Shown: positions 33,086 to 42,030, counted from the first letter of the stretch. The stretch is DNA of 53,850 bases from Lutibacter sp. (GCA_021647265.1 JAKIVA010000012.1:1-53850), one strand, 5' to 3'. Made by a program: numbers and translations. The notes: generated by a model from the letters alone, not told the origin.

Positions 33086-33871
33086 ATGAGTAAAAGTGTT
33101 TATTATTACAATCCATTGCCAAAGGATGATTCAGCAATAGAAAATGCTCTTGAAAAAAAAGTGGAGGAACATTCAGAAGAAGGATTTTGGAAAGCTTATG
33201 ATCGTTTACGTAATGAAGGAAAAACTTGGAATCATAAGCGAGTTTATCGAGTTTATAAGTCATTAGGCTTACCATTACATCGCAAGGTAAAGAAACGATT
33301 GCCCACAAGAGTAAAGGAACCATTGGAGGTTCCTGATGAGCTAAACCATACTTGGAGTATGGATTTTGTAACGGATGTTTTAGAAAATAAAAGACGATTT
33401 AGAGGATTTAATGTAATAGATGATTATAACAGAGAGGTGCTTTTTATAGAAATAGATTACTCCCTACCAAGTAATCGTATCATTTGGGTACTTAATCACT
33501 TAATAAATAAAAGAAGAAAACCTAAGCGTATTAGAATGGATAATGGTCCAGAGTTTATCGCAAGAATAACGGCTAATTGGAGTATAATGCACGATATAGA
33601 GTTTATCTATATACAACCAGGAAAACCAACCCAAAATGCTTTTGTAGAACGATTTAATGGCAGTTACAGAAGAGGAGTATTAAACAAATATATATTTGAG
33701 AACTTAGAACAAGTTAGAGAACAAACACAAATATGGATGGATGACTATAATCATTTTAGACCTCACGATGCTCTAGGTAAAATTCCTCCAATAAAATATG
33801 CAGAAATTAATTCTAATAGAGCTAGCTCTATTAGAATTAAAAATAATAAATTTGATAAATTAGAAATTTAA
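33086..33871 (+). CDS. IS3-family transposase OrfB (DDE integrase core)
   Basis: 261 residues from the first ATG; by frameshift from orfA the open frame extends back to about 33005. The helix region KAYDRLRNEGKTWNHKRVYR precedes the catalytic core with the DDE triad: Asp in TWSMDFVTDVL, Asp in IRMDNGPEF and Glu in QNAFVERFNGSYR. The last codons contain a perfect 34-bp palindrome (33807-33840). The stop lies at the start of the right inverted repeat. Confidence 0.95.
   Translation: MSKSVYYYNPLPKDDSAIENALEKKVEEHSEEGFWKAYDRLRNEGKTWNHKRVYRVYKSLGLPLHRKVKKRLPTRVKEPLEVPDELNHTWSMDFVTDVLENKRRFRGFNVIDDYNREVLFIEIDYSLPSNRIIWVLNHLINKRRKPKRIRMDNGPEFIARITANWSIMHDIEFIYIQPGKPTQNAFVERFNGSYRRGVLNKYIFENLEQVREQTQIWMDDYNHFRPHDALGKIPPIKYAEINSNRASSIRIKNNKFDKLEI
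33807..33840. repeat. Perfect 34-bp palindrome inside orfB
   Basis: The segment runs TTAATTCTAATAGAGC then TAGCTCTATTAGAATTAA; each half is the exact complement of the other, with no loop. It encodes INSNRASSIRIK near the OrfB C-terminus and lies 27 bases before the right inverted repeat. It may form a strong hairpin in mRNA or a cruciform in DNA. Confidence 0.85.
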
Positions 33872-33897
33872 ACAGTTCTAATTAGGGGAAGTCTACA

Positions 33898-33901
33898 CGT
33901 T
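33898..33901. repeat. Target-site duplication CGTT (right copy)
   Basis: Pairs with 32675-32678; see the IS entry. Confidence 0.85.
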
Positions 33902-34463
33902 AAACACCTTAATTTTGGGAGTTTTATTTTTTGGATTTAAGTTAAAAAAAAAGCAAGTTATAGGTATTTTTATTGGATTAGCAGGAACATTGATGTTAAT
34001 TCTCAAAAGTGCCGAACTTCATCCAAATCAAGATTATTTTTATGCTATATTTATAATTTTAGCATCTGTAGGATATGCATTTAATGTAAATATTTTAAAA
34101 AAATATTTGTATGATTTAGACGCTGTAAGTATTGCTGTAGGGAATTTTGTGTTACTGTTAATTCCAGCATTTTTAGTGCTGTGGTATACAGGTTTTTTTG
34201 AAACATTTGAATTTACAGAAGCTAGTACAACTTCGTTATTTTATATGTTAATTTTATCAATTTTTGGTACAGCATTGGCCAAGATAATGTTTAATAAATT
34301 GGTTCAAATTTCTTCTCATGTATTCTCTTCATCTGTTACTTATTTAATTCCTATTGTGGCAATTACCTGGGGAGTGCTTGATGGTGAAAAAATTTCATTT
34401 TTACAGTTTATTTCTGGTTTTATAATTCTTGCAGGAGTTTATTTGGTTAACAAGTCTAAATAA
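33902..34463 (+). pseudogene. EamA/DMT-family transporter, 3' part after the IS
   Basis: In frame with the 5' part after removal of the IS and one duplication copy. It opens NTLILGVLFFGFKLKKKQVI and carries the second EamA repeat with five membrane segments (GIFIGLAGTLMLILK; FGTALAKIMFNKLVQISSHV; PIVAITWGVLDGEKI). It ends INKSK-like as VNKSK. It has no start codon of its own at the natural position, so the fragment is not expected to work. Terminator at 34463-34493. Confidence 0.9.
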
Positions 34464-34495
34464 AAAACGACCCAATTTCTTGAGTCGCTTTTTAA
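34463..34495. terminator. Bidirectional terminator between EamA remnant and M16 peptidase
   Basis: CGACCCAA (34468-34475) pairs with TTGAGTCG (34480-34487), one mismatch, around TTTC, flanked by A and T runs. Confidence 0.8.
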
Positions 34496-34511
34496 ATTTA
34501 ATAGAATAGTT

Positions 34512-36581
34512 TTATTCAAAATCACTGTCAGAAACACCTTTGTTAATTATTATTTCTTTGGTGTTGAATTCAAATTTTTGAGGTCCCATTGTCATACTAA
34601 TTAAATGTGGGAATTTAATACCATCAACTTTTTTATAGTCTGAAAAATCAAAAGTTTGATACATTGTTTTTTCACCAATTTTAATTTTAGTTACTTGTTT
34701 TATTTTTAACCCTGACGCTACATCGTAATAAATAGAAATATCATCACCTACTTTTAATACATAAGTATCATTTCCATCTATTGGTTCAATTTTTTCTAAT
34801 GAAACTTTCTCATCTGTAGCGTAACCCGTTTCTGGAAATGGGACAGTATTGGATTTTACCTTTTCTAATTCTTTACCTGCTAAATCAACCTTACGTCCTT
34901 GTTGTTCTGAATAGCCTTTTTCTCCATCAAACTTCATTTTAGACATAATCATACCCATACCAGACATAATAACTGATTGCTTATTAGGAGCCATTGATTT
35001 TGATTCTAACAGTAAAGTCATGCCTTGCATACTCGCTTCAGATGTATTTAATATTGTTTTTATTGTTTTTACTTTTTCTTGCCCTCCAATAGCTTCAAAA
35101 TAATGATTAATTACAGTTTCTTTTGTAACACCACTAGGAATTGGTTTGGTCATTTCAGGTTTTGAAGTAGGATTTGCTTCCTTGTCAAAATAGTTAATGG
35201 TGTAAGGTAATTTTTCAAGGTTTGGTAATACATCCAACGCTTTACCAACAATAACTATTCGAGCATTATCTGCACTAAAATATTTTTGTCCAACACGTTG
35301 TAAATCTTCAACAGTTACAGCATTAATTTTAGCTAAATACATTTTATAAAAATCTTCAGGTAAATTATTAATTTTAATATTGAGGGCGTATCTAGCTACT
35401 GTTTCGGGTTTCTCAACATTTCTAACAAAATCACCAATGTAAGCTGCTTTTGCATTTTTTAGTTCTTCTTGAGAAACAAGACTGTCTCTAAATTTTTTAA
35501 TTTCTTTTATAAATTCAACAGCTGAACTATCAGTTACCATATTACGTACTTGAGCAGAAGCCTTAAAAACAGTAGCTGTTTTCTCGTTACTCCTTATGCT
35601 TGAATAGGCACCGTAAGTATAACCCTTATCTTCACGTAAATTTAAGAAGAGTCTACCTTCTCCTCCTCCTCCTAAAATTTTGTTTGCAAGTTTTACAGCA
35701 AAGAAATCAGGATTACTCATTTTTAAATTTACAGTATTTAAAACAGCTATATTAGATTGTACAGCATTGGGCATATTGATAAAATCAATTTCTGTTTTAG
35801 CAACATTTTTTACTGTTGGAATTGTATAAGATGGCAATTCGCCTTTTTCCCAGTTATTAAAATATTTTTTAACTAATTTTTTTACTTCTTTAAAGTTGAC
35901 ATCGCCCACAATTACCAAATAGGCATTGTTGGGTTTAAAATAAGTGTTGTAGAAATTTTGAACATCTGCTAACTTTATATTTTGAACAGTTTTTTTTGAT
36001 GTAAACTCACCGTAAGGATGATTTTTACCATAAGCTAAAGCACTTTGCACTCTGTTAGCAATATTGGCTACACTTTTTTCACCAGATTTAATTCCATCAA
36101 GTAAAAGGTTCACTTCTTTGTCAAATTCTTCTTGTGTAAAAACTGGATTTTGGGCTGCATCTGCCATTAATTCCAAAATCCTTGGGAAATATTTAGATAA
36201 AGATCGCATATAAGCTCCTTGACTTGAAAACGAAATATTTGCACCTAAGTAATCGACTTCTTCGTTGAAGGCATCTTTGCTAACGTTTTTTGTTCCAGAT
36301 CCCATTAAGCTACCTGTTAAGCTTGATACACCAGCCTTATCACCTTCAAAAATTAAATTATTGTCAATGGTTAAAGTTGCCGATACACGAGGTAATACGT
36401 GGTTTTCAACAACCAAAACTTTTAATCCATTTTTTAATTCAAAAGTTTTAGGTTGTCCAATATTAATTTTAGGAGACGGCCCTGGTTTTGGTTGTATTGA
36501 TCGGTCTATTTGAGCCGACATTGATAATGTCAATAAAAATAGTGTTATGATAGATAAAATTTTTGTTTTCATGTGTTGCAT
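34512..36581 (-). CDS. M16-family peptidase-like protein, non-catalytic partner
   Basis: A 689-residue exported protein, signal peptide ending TLSMSAQ. Two M16 halves cover about 30-470: the first lacks the zinc motif HxxEH (GVSSLTGSLMGSGTKN at the place), the second keeps the R/Y-type substrate region (LGGGGEGRLFLNLREDKGYT). Residues about 480-689 add a LolA/LolB-like beta domain (YFEAIGGQEKVKTIKTILNT). In M16B pairs an inactive subunit completes the chamber of the active one. The active gene is directly upstream, five bases away. Confidence 0.88.
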   Translation of the reverse strand: MQHMKTKILSIITLFLLTLSMSAQIDRSIQPKPGPSPKINIGQPKTFELKNGLKVLVVENHVLPRVSATLTIDNNLIFEGDKAGVSSLTGSLMGSGTKNVSKDAFNEEVDYLGANISFSSQGAYMRSLSKYFPRILELMADAAQNPVFTQEEFDKEVNLLLDGIKSGEKSVANIANRVQSALAYGKNHPYGEFTSKKTVQNIKLADVQNFYNTYFKPNNAYLVIVGDVNFKEVKKLVKKYFNNWEKGELPSYTIPTVKNVAKTEIDFINMPNAVQSNIAVLNTVNLKMSNPDFFAVKLANKILGGGGEGRLFLNLREDKGYTYGAYSSIRSNEKTATVFKASAQVRNMVTDSSAVEFIKEIKKFRDSLVSQEELKNAKAAYIGDFVRNVEKPETVARYALNIKINNLPEDFYKMYLAKINAVTVEDLQRVGQKYFSADNARIVIVGKALDVLPNLEKLPYTINYFDKEANPTSKPEMTKPIPSGVTKETVINHYFEAIGGQEKVKTIKTILNTSEASMQGMTLLLESKSMAPNKQSVIMSGMGMIMSKMKFDGEKGYSEQQGRKVDLAGKELEKVKSNTVPFPETGYATDEKVSLEKIEPIDGNDTYVLKVGDDISIYYDVASGLKIKQVTKIKIGEKTMYQTFDFSDYKKVDGIKFPHLISMTMGPQKFEFNTKEIIINKGVSDSDFE

Positions 36582-36586
36582 ATGTT

Positions 36587-37906
36587 TTATTCTTTAGCAG
36601 TTTTAGGTAAATAATCTAATACTAATCGTTGATTAGGATTTAAATATTTTTTGGCAATATCTCTAATTTCTTCTTTGGTAATAGAATTGTAAATTTCAAT
36701 TTCAGTATTAATTAAATTCACATTGTCATAAAGCATATAATATTTTGCCAATGAATTTGCAATACCTTCAATACTTGAATTTGAATTCACAAAGTTATTT
36801 TCAAATTTATTTCTTAATTTTTGAAGTTCTTTATCAGAAATTAGTTCTGTTTGAAGTTTTACAATTTCTTCATCCATCTCATCTACCAAATCATCAAGTG
36901 TGTTTTCACCTAAAGGAAGTGCCAGTATAATGTACGCTCCATAATCTTCTAATGAATAATTAAAGGCAGCAATTTGCATTGCTTTTTTCTCATCATCAAC
37001 TAATTTTTTATACAATCTAGAACTTTTACCTCCGCTTAAAATTGTAGAAATCATATCTAAAACTCTAGCATCTCTTGTTGTCATTGCGGGTGTTCTATAC
37101 ACTGTAAAAACAGCGGGTATTTGAATGTTAGGATCTTCAAATGTAACCTCAAGCTCTTCAGTAATAGGATCTTCTTTTATAACGGTACGTGTTATTTCTT
37201 CTCCTCTTGGAATGCCTTCAAAATAGTCTTTAATTAATTTTTTTGTAGAATTTTTTTCAAAGTCTCCAGCAACTACTAGTACAGCATTGTTTGGAACGTA
37301 GAATTTTTTATTGAAAGCTCTAAATTCTTCTAAAGTTGCAGCGTCCAAATCAGCCATAGAACCAATTGTAACCCAGTGATATGGGTGTTTTTTGAATAAA
37401 TTTTTAAATACTTCACCAGTCCATTGTCCATAAGGTGAATTGTCTACGCGCAATCTTTTTTCTTCTTTAACCACTTCGTTTTGGGTATCAACGCCAATTT
37501 GGTTAATAATAGGGTGCAGCATTCTTTCGGATTCCATCCATAAGCCTAACTTCAAATTGTTAGAAGGAAAAACTTCGTAATAATAAGTTCTATCTTGGGT
37601 TGTGTTTGCATTGTTAGTCCCTCCATTTGAGGAAACAATTTTAAACCAATCTCCTCTTTTAATGTTTTCGGTTCCTTCAAATAAAAGGTGTTCAAAAAAG
37701 TGGGCGAATCCCGTTCTGCCAGGAACTTCATTTTTTGAGCCCACATGATACATTACTGATGTAGTTACCACAGGTGCTGAGTTATCTTGATATAAAATTA
37801 CGTGCAATCCGTTGCTTAAGTCATACTCTTCAAACGTTACCTTTTGGGCAAAAGTGTTAATGCCAAAAAATAACCCTAAAAAGCTTAAGAAATAAATTTT
37901 TCTCAT
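36587..37906 (-). CDS. M16-family zinc metallopeptidase, catalytic
   Basis: A 439-residue periplasmic peptidase. Signal peptide ends INTFAQ. The inverted zinc motif HxxEH is in FAHFFEHLLFEGT near residue 66, and the third ligand is the Glu in TQNEVVKEEKRLRVD about 75 residues on. The second half carries the usual SGGKSSRLYKKLVDDEKKA. It forms a likely heterodimer with the following gene. The peptide substrates are unknown. The upstream gap 37907-38228 holds only promoter sequence for rplU. Confidence 0.93.
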   Translation of the reverse strand: MRKIYFLSFLGLFFGINTFAQKVTFEEYDLSNGLHVILYQDNSAPVVTTSVMYHVGSKNEVPGRTGFAHFFEHLLFEGTENIKRGDWFKIVSSNGGTNNANTTQDRTYYYEVFPSNNLKLGLWMESERMLHPIINQIGVDTQNEVVKEEKRLRVDNSPYGQWTGEVFKNLFKKHPYHWVTIGSMADLDAATLEEFRAFNKKFYVPNNAVLVVAGDFEKNSTKKLIKDYFEGIPRGEEITRTVIKEDPITEELEVTFEDPNIQIPAVFTVYRTPAMTTRDARVLDMISTILSGGKSSRLYKKLVDDEKKAMQIAAFNYSLEDYGAYIILALPLGENTLDDLVDEMDEEIVKLQTELISDKELQKLRNKFENNFVNSNSSIEGIANSLAKYYMLYDNVNLINTEIEIYNSITKEEIRDIAKKYLNPNQRLVLDYLPKTAKE

Positions 37907-38140
37907 AGTTGTTTTATAGGTTTAAATTAATTAATGTTGCGTATAAGACGCTATTCTAAAATAAATGTTACAATTTTGTAGGTGTTTTTTTCTAAATTAA
38001 AGAAATTATCCCAAATAACAATATTGAGTTAAAGGTATAATATTTTTCAATGTCTACTTGAAAAGGGTTTAAGAATTAACAAAAGCTTAAGAAAGTTAGA
38101 AGCTAGCTTAAAAGGAGTTTTTTATTTGAGATTTATTTGT

Positions 38141-38171
38141 TTTGTTGAAACAAGAAAAAATCATATATTTG
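38141..38171 (+). promoter_or_regulatory. Promoter of rplU-rpmA, full consensus
   Basis: TTTG (38141-38144), exactly 19 bases, then TATATTTG (38164-38171) matches TTTG-N19-TAnnTTTG completely. It is 57 bases before rplU. The rest of the 322-base gap 37907-38228 shows no gene or RNA I can recognise. Confidence 0.85.
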
Positions 38172-38228
38172 CACCCGCCTTAATTAAAAGGTGTAAAATT
38201 TATTAATAAAGCGAATAAAACTATACGT

Positions 38229-38750
38229 ATGTATGCAATTGTAGAGATAGCAGGGCAGCAGTTTAAAGTAGCAAAAGACCAAAAGGTTTATGTACAACGC
38301 TTACAAAAAGAAGAAGGAGCAAAAGTTTCTTTTGATAAAGTTCTTCTTTTAGATAGTAAAGGTACAGTAACAGTTGGCGCCCCAGCTATAAAAGGAGCCG
38401 AAGTAACGGCCAAAATTTTAGGTCACTTAAAAGGTGATAAAGTAATCGTTTTTAAAAAGAAACGTAGAAAAGGATATAGAAAAAAGAATGGTCATCGCCA
38501 AGCTTTAACTGAAATTCAAATTGAAAGTATTATTGCTAGCGGAGCAAAGAAAAAAGAAGTTGCTAACAAAGAACCTGTAAAAAAAGAGGAATCTAAAGTT
38601 GAGGTAGCTAAAAAAGAATCTAAAGTAACAACTTCAGATGATTTAAGTTCTAAAACAGTTGCCGAATTAAAAGCGTTAGCTAAGGAAAAAGGTATTACAG
38701 GATACACTTCTTTAAAGAAAGCAGAATTAATTGAGGCATTAACTAAATAA
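38229..38750 (+). CDS. rplU: Ribosomal protein bL21 with SAP-like C-terminal tail
   Basis: A 173-residue protein; bL21 is usually about 103. Residues 1-103 are normal bL21 (MYAIVEIAGQQFKVAKDQKV; FKKKRRKGYRKKNGHRQ). A Lys/Glu-rich linker (about 113-138) is followed by a SAP/Rho-N-like helical unit, LSSKTVAELKALAKEKGITG and YTSLKKAELIEALTK. Such a domain binds nucleic acid in other proteins. Longer bL21 is seen in other Bacteroidota. It is co-transcribed with rpmA, 27 bases downstream. Confidence 0.96.
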   Translation: MYAIVEIAGQQFKVAKDQKVYVQRLQKEEGAKVSFDKVLLLDSKGTVTVGAPAIKGAEVTAKILGHLKGDKVIVFKKKRRKGYRKKNGHRQALTEIQIESIIASGAKKKEVANKEPVKKEESKVEVAKKESKVTTSDDLSSKTVAELKALAKEKGITGYTSLKKAELIEALTK

Positions 38751-38777
38751 AAATTTCAATTTTAAAACCATAATATC

Positions 38778-39038
38778 ATGGCACATAAAAAAGGAGTAGG
38801 GAGTTCGAAGAATGGTAGAGAATCAGAATCGAAACGACTAGGAGTAAAAATATTTGGTGGTCAAGCTGCAATAGCAGGTAATATTATTATCCGCCAAAGA
38901 GGAACTCAACACCACCCTGGTGATAACGTATATATGGGAAAAGATCACACATTGCATGCAAAAGTTGATGGCGTGGTAAAATTCCAAAAAAAGAAAGATA
39001 ATAGATCATATGTTTCTATTGAGCCTTTTGAAGCTTAA
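38778..39038 (+). CDS. rpmA: Ribosomal protein bL27
   Basis: An 86-residue large-subunit protein near the peptidyl-transferase centre. It reads MAHKKGVGSSKNGRESESKR, then GQAAIAGNIIIRQRGTQHHP and YMGKDHTLHAKVDG, all standard. No N-terminal cleavage extension is present. It follows rplU and precedes a strong terminator. Confidence 0.98.
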   Translation: MAHKKGVGSSKNGRESESKRLGVKIFGGQAAIAGNIIIRQRGTQHHPGDNVYMGKDHTLHAKVDGVVKFQKKKDNRSYVSIEPFEA

Positions 39039-39060
39039 GAAAGAAATTTTTATAAATTTA

Positions 39061-39096
39061 AAACTCCTAAACATAATAAGTTTAGGAGTTTTTTTA
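39061..39096 (+). terminator. Terminator after rpmA
   Basis: AAACTCCTAAAC (39061-39072) and GTTTAGGAGTTT (39080-39091) pair over 12 bp around seven bases and run into T residues. Confidence 0.92.
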
Positions 39097-39109
39097 TAGG
39101 CTTATTTCG

Positions 39110-39117
39110 TACCTTTG
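39110..39117 (+). promoter_or_regulatory. -7 promoter box for kdtA
   Basis: TACCTTTG is a full TAnnTTTG match, only seven bases before ATG 39125, so transcription would start at or next to the start codon. The -33 element is weak and would fall in the terminator stem. Confidence 0.5.
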
Positions 39118-39124
39118 CATCTTT

Positions 39125-40360
39125 ATGTACTTTTTATATAACATATTTATTTTTATTACGCGCTTTTTTCTCCAAATTATAGCCCTTTTCAATAAAAAAA
39201 TAAAACTGTTTGTTGATGGTCGGAAAATAACTTTTTCAAAACTAAAAAAAGTTATTTCTAAAAATGATGAAGTAATTTGGTTTCATTGCGCTTCACTAGG
39301 AGAATTTGAACAAGGACGGCCGATTATAGAGAAATTAAAAAAAGAAAATCCAACAACGAAATTAGTTTTAACTTTTTTTTCGCCATCGGGTTATGAAGTT
39401 CGAAAAAATTATAAAGTTGCTGATGTAGTTTGTTATTTACCATTAGACACACAGTCAAATGCGAAAAAATTCTTAGATATTGTACATCCAACATTGGTAG
39501 TATTTGTTAAATATGAGTTTTGGCCTAACATATTAAAAGAATTAAAAAAGAGAGAAATTAAAACGATATTAGTTTCAGGTATCTTTAGAAAAAATCAATC
39601 TTTCTTTAAATGGTATGGTAGTTGGATGCGAAAGATATTACAGGTATTTAATCACTTTTTTGTACAAGATGCATATTCAGAAGAATTGTTAAAAAGTATT
39701 GGATTTTCAAATGTTACAGTAAGTGGTGATACTCGTTTTGACCGAGTTTTTGAAATTACGAAACAAAATAATGAACTTCAATTTATTGAACAGTTTAAAA
39801 ATAATACCTATACCTTGGTTGCGGGAAGTACTTGGAAAGAAGATGAAAAAATGCTAGTTGAATACATCAATAATTCAGCTTCAGAAAATGAGAAATTTAT
39901 TATAGCTCCCCACAATATTAACGCTAAGGATATAGAAGAATTAAAGGCTGCTATTTCAAAAAAAGTAGTTTTATTTTCTAATAAAAATGATGTAAAACTT
40001 CAAGATTATCAAGTTTTTATAATTGATACGGTGGGAATACTTACTAAAATATACAGTTATGCGAATATCGCTTACGTAGGAGGAGGTTTTACCAAGACAG
40101 GTGTACATAATGTTTTAGAACCTGCAACATTTGGTGTTCCAATACTAATAGGGTCAAATTATAATAAATTTAGAGAGGCAGTTGAATTGGTAAATAAAAA
40201 GGCATGTTTTTCAGTTAATAATTCTAAAAAATTATCCGTACTTTTAAAAAAGTTTTTTCAAGAGGAGCAAAAAAGGGTAAAAGCAGGTAAACAAGCCCTA
40301 AATTATGTAGTTGAAAGAACAGGTGCTACAACTAAAATTTTATATTATTTAAAAAAATGA
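39125..40360 (+). CDS. waaA: 3-deoxy-D-manno-octulosonate (Kdo) transferase
   Basis: A 411-residue GT30 glycosyltransferase that adds Kdo to lipid A on the inner membrane. It has an N-terminal membrane anchor (about 2-18), then WFHCASLGEFEQGRPIIEKL, LTFFSPSGYEVRKNYK, CYLPLDT, VFVKYEFWPNILKEL (family motif), and in the C-terminal half VAGSTWKEDEK, APHNIN and YVGGGFTKTGVHNVLEPATF. A following Crp/Fnr gene overlaps by four bases (ATGA). Confidence 0.95.
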   Translation: MYFLYNIFIFITRFFLQIIALFNKKIKLFVDGRKITFSKLKKVISKNDEVIWFHCASLGEFEQGRPIIEKLKKENPTTKLVLTFFSPSGYEVRKNYKVADVVCYLPLDTQSNAKKFLDIVHPTLVVFVKYEFWPNILKELKKREIKTILVSGIFRKNQSFFKWYGSWMRKILQVFNHFFVQDAYSEELLKSIGFSNVTVSGDTRFDRVFEITKQNNELQFIEQFKNNTYTLVAGSTWKEDEKMLVEYINNSASENEKFIIAPHNINAKDIEELKAAISKKVVLFSNKNDVKLQDYQVFIIDTVGILTKIYSYANIAYVGGGFTKTGVHNVLEPATFGVPILIGSNYNKFREAVELVNKKACFSVNNSKKLSVLLKKFFQEEQKRVKAGKQALNYVVERTGATTKILYYLKK

Positions 40361-40989
40361 GAGAAAAGCTAAAAAACTATTATTCGTTTGTTTTTGAAGA
40401 TGAACTAATTGATGAAATAGTACAAGTAGGAACCTATAAAAAACTAAGAGAAAATGAGATATTAGTTGATTTAGGAGATCAAATGACAGGAGTACCTTTA
40501 TTATTGGAAGGAGCTATTAAAATTGTAAGAGAAGATAAAAAAGGAGAAGAAATTTTACTGTATTTCTTAGAACGAGGAGATACATGTGCTAGCTCATTTG
40601 CCAGTGCAATTTCAAATGGGAAATGCGGTATTAGAGCCATTGCAGAAAAAGAATCAGAATTAATTTTTCTTCCAAAAGAGAAATTGGATGAATGGTTGGT
40701 TAAATATAAATCTTGGAGAAATTTTGTTATTGATAGTTATAATATTCGACTTAATGAAATGATGGAAACTATTGATACGCTAGCTTTTATGAGGATGGAC
40801 GAGCGATTGTATAAATATTTAACAGACAAGGCGCAAATAATGAGAGAGATGGAATTGCACACCACTCATCAAGATATTGCGTATGATTTACATACGTCTA
40901 GAGTTGTAATTTCAAGATTGTTAAAACAATTAGAAAATGAAGGTAAAATAAAATTACACAGAAATAAAATTGAAATTTTAGAGTTTTAA
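40357..40989 (+). CDS. Crp/Fnr-family regulator (first copy)
   Basis: A 210-residue regulator with a cyclic-nucleotide-type beta-barrel (about 20-125) and a C-terminal winged helix (about 150-205: TTHQDIAYDLHTSRVVISRL). It has no N-terminal cysteine set for an iron-sulfur cluster, so it is not a classic FNR; two cysteines (CASSF, GKCGIR) occur in the barrel. It overlaps waaA by four bases and precedes a YeeE/YedE pair, an arrangement common in Bacteroidota sulfur loci. Likely controls the pair; ligand unknown. Confidence 0.9.
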   Translation: MREKLKNYYSFVFEDELIDEIVQVGTYKKLRENEILVDLGDQMTGVPLLLEGAIKIVREDKKGEEILLYFLERGDTCASSFASAISNGKCGIRAIAEKESELIFLPKEKLDEWLVKYKSWRNFVIDSYNIRLNEMMETIDTLAFMRMDERLYKYLTDKAQIMREMELHTTHQDIAYDLHTSRVVISRLLKQLENEGKIKLHRNKIEILEF

Positions 40990-41054
40990 AATTTTAAATA
41001 TTTGTTATAAGCAATTTATTTTATGATATTTGGGAAAACTAACTAACTCTAATT

Positions 41055-41612
41055 ATGGAATTTATTACACAACCTTGGCCTTGGTACATTGCCGGTCCCG
41101 TTATTTCAATCGTCATGTTTTTACTGTTTTATTTCGGTAAACGTTTTGGTGTATCTTCAAATTTAGAAACTTTATGCTCTATTGGAGGAGCAGGAAAATT
41201 TATTGACTATTTTAAAATTGACTGGAAACAAAATTCCTGGAATTTAATATTTATCGCTGGTTCTATTACAGGAGGGTTTATTGCATCTCAATGGTTATCA
41301 ACCAGTGATGTTGTAGCATTAAACCCACAAACAGTTAAAGATTTGGCAGCTATTGGAATTGCCAATGCAGGTAGTTCTTATTTGCCTGACGAAATTTTTA
41401 GTATAGACACAATGCTTACAATTAAAGGTTTTTTTACGCTCATAATAGCAGGTATTATGGTTGGCTTCGGGTCACGTTGGGCTGGTGGTTGCACCTCTGG
41501 ACATGCGATAGTTGGTTTAAGTAATTTAGAACTTCCTTCATTAATTTCTGTAATTGGTTTTTTTATAGGAGGATTAACAATGACCTGGTTTATTTTACCA
41601 TTAATATTTTAG
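41055..41612 (+). CDS. YeeE/YedE-family sulfur transporter subunit
   Basis: A 185-residue membrane protein with four to five membrane segments. The functional cysteine motif is in FGSRWAGGCTSGHAIVGLSN near residue 144. The family (TsuA/YeeE) moves thiosulfate or other sulfur compounds. The next gene, five bases on, is the second half of this two-part transporter. Confidence 0.9.
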   Translation: MEFITQPWPWYIAGPVISIVMFLLFYFGKRFGVSSNLETLCSIGGAGKFIDYFKIDWKQNSWNLIFIAGSITGGFIASQWLSTSDVVALNPQTVKDLAAIGIANAGSSYLPDEIFSIDTMLTIKGFFTLIIAGIMVGFGSRWAGGCTSGHAIVGLSNLELPSLISVIGFFIGGLTMTWFILPLIF

Positions 41613-41616
41613 AAAG

Positions 41617-42030
41617 ATGAAGTATATAAAATTTTTTTTAGTTGGAATTCTTTTTGGAATAGTAATGACCAAGGCAGAAATAATTTCATGGTATAGAATC
41701 TATGAGATGTTTAAATTTCAATCTTTTCACATGTATGGAATTATTGGTTCTGCAATTATTTTAGGGATGATAAGCATGTTTCTTTTTCGAAAGAAAATGG
41801 TTAGGACTTTTGAAGGAAATGATATTAATGTAACACCTAAAAAAAAGGGATTATACCGAAATCTTTTGGGGGGCATTTTATTTGGGTTGGGTTGGGCATT
41901 AGCAGGTGCTTGTCCAGGACCAATGTTTGTACTGATAGGTAAGGGAGTTGTATCAATTTTAGTCGTAATTTTTGGAGCAACTTTAGGCGCATTTTTGTAC
42001 GGGCTATTTAAAGAAAAAATACCTCATTAA
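41617..42030 (+). CDS. YeeE/YedE-family transporter subunit (DUF6691-like)
   Basis: A 137-residue membrane protein, four membrane segments. It carries GWALAGACPGPMFVLIGKG, the cysteine motif of the second YeeE half, and an N-terminal GILFGIVMTKAEIISWYRIY typical of this small form. It should work with the preceding gene as one sulfur transporter. A second Crp/Fnr gene follows 14 bases later. Confidence 0.9.
   Translation: MKYIKFFLVGILFGIVMTKAEIISWYRIYEMFKFQSFHMYGIIGSAIILGMISMFLFRKKMVRTFEGNDINVTPKKKGLYRNLLGGILFGLGWALAGACPGPMFVLIGKGVVSILVVIFGATLGAFLYGLFKEKIPH

Larger units (their letters stand above)
32679..33897 (+). mobile_element. IS3-family insertion sequence, IS407-like group, 1219 bp
   Basis: Both ends start TGTA when read inward: TGTAAGCTTCCCTTAAAACC at the left (32679 on) and TGTAGACTTCCCCTAATTAG at the right (complement of 33897 back), then the shared GAACTGTTTAAA; imperfect inverted repeats are about 31-32 bp. 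It encodes orfA and orfB in frames offset by -1, with a slippery A-AAA-AAG at 32999-33005. CGTT is duplicated on both sides. All parts are intact, so it may still be active. It disrupts the EamA transporter gene. Confidence 0.93.

Noticed and set aside
33060..33323. An 87-codon minus-strand open frame inside the IS
   Set aside because: It lies wholly opposite orfB, which has the DDE residues and family motifs.
32679..33897. A prophage or larger transposon around the transposase genes
   Set aside because: Inverted ends and the CGTT duplication define a simple 1219-bp IS with no cargo.
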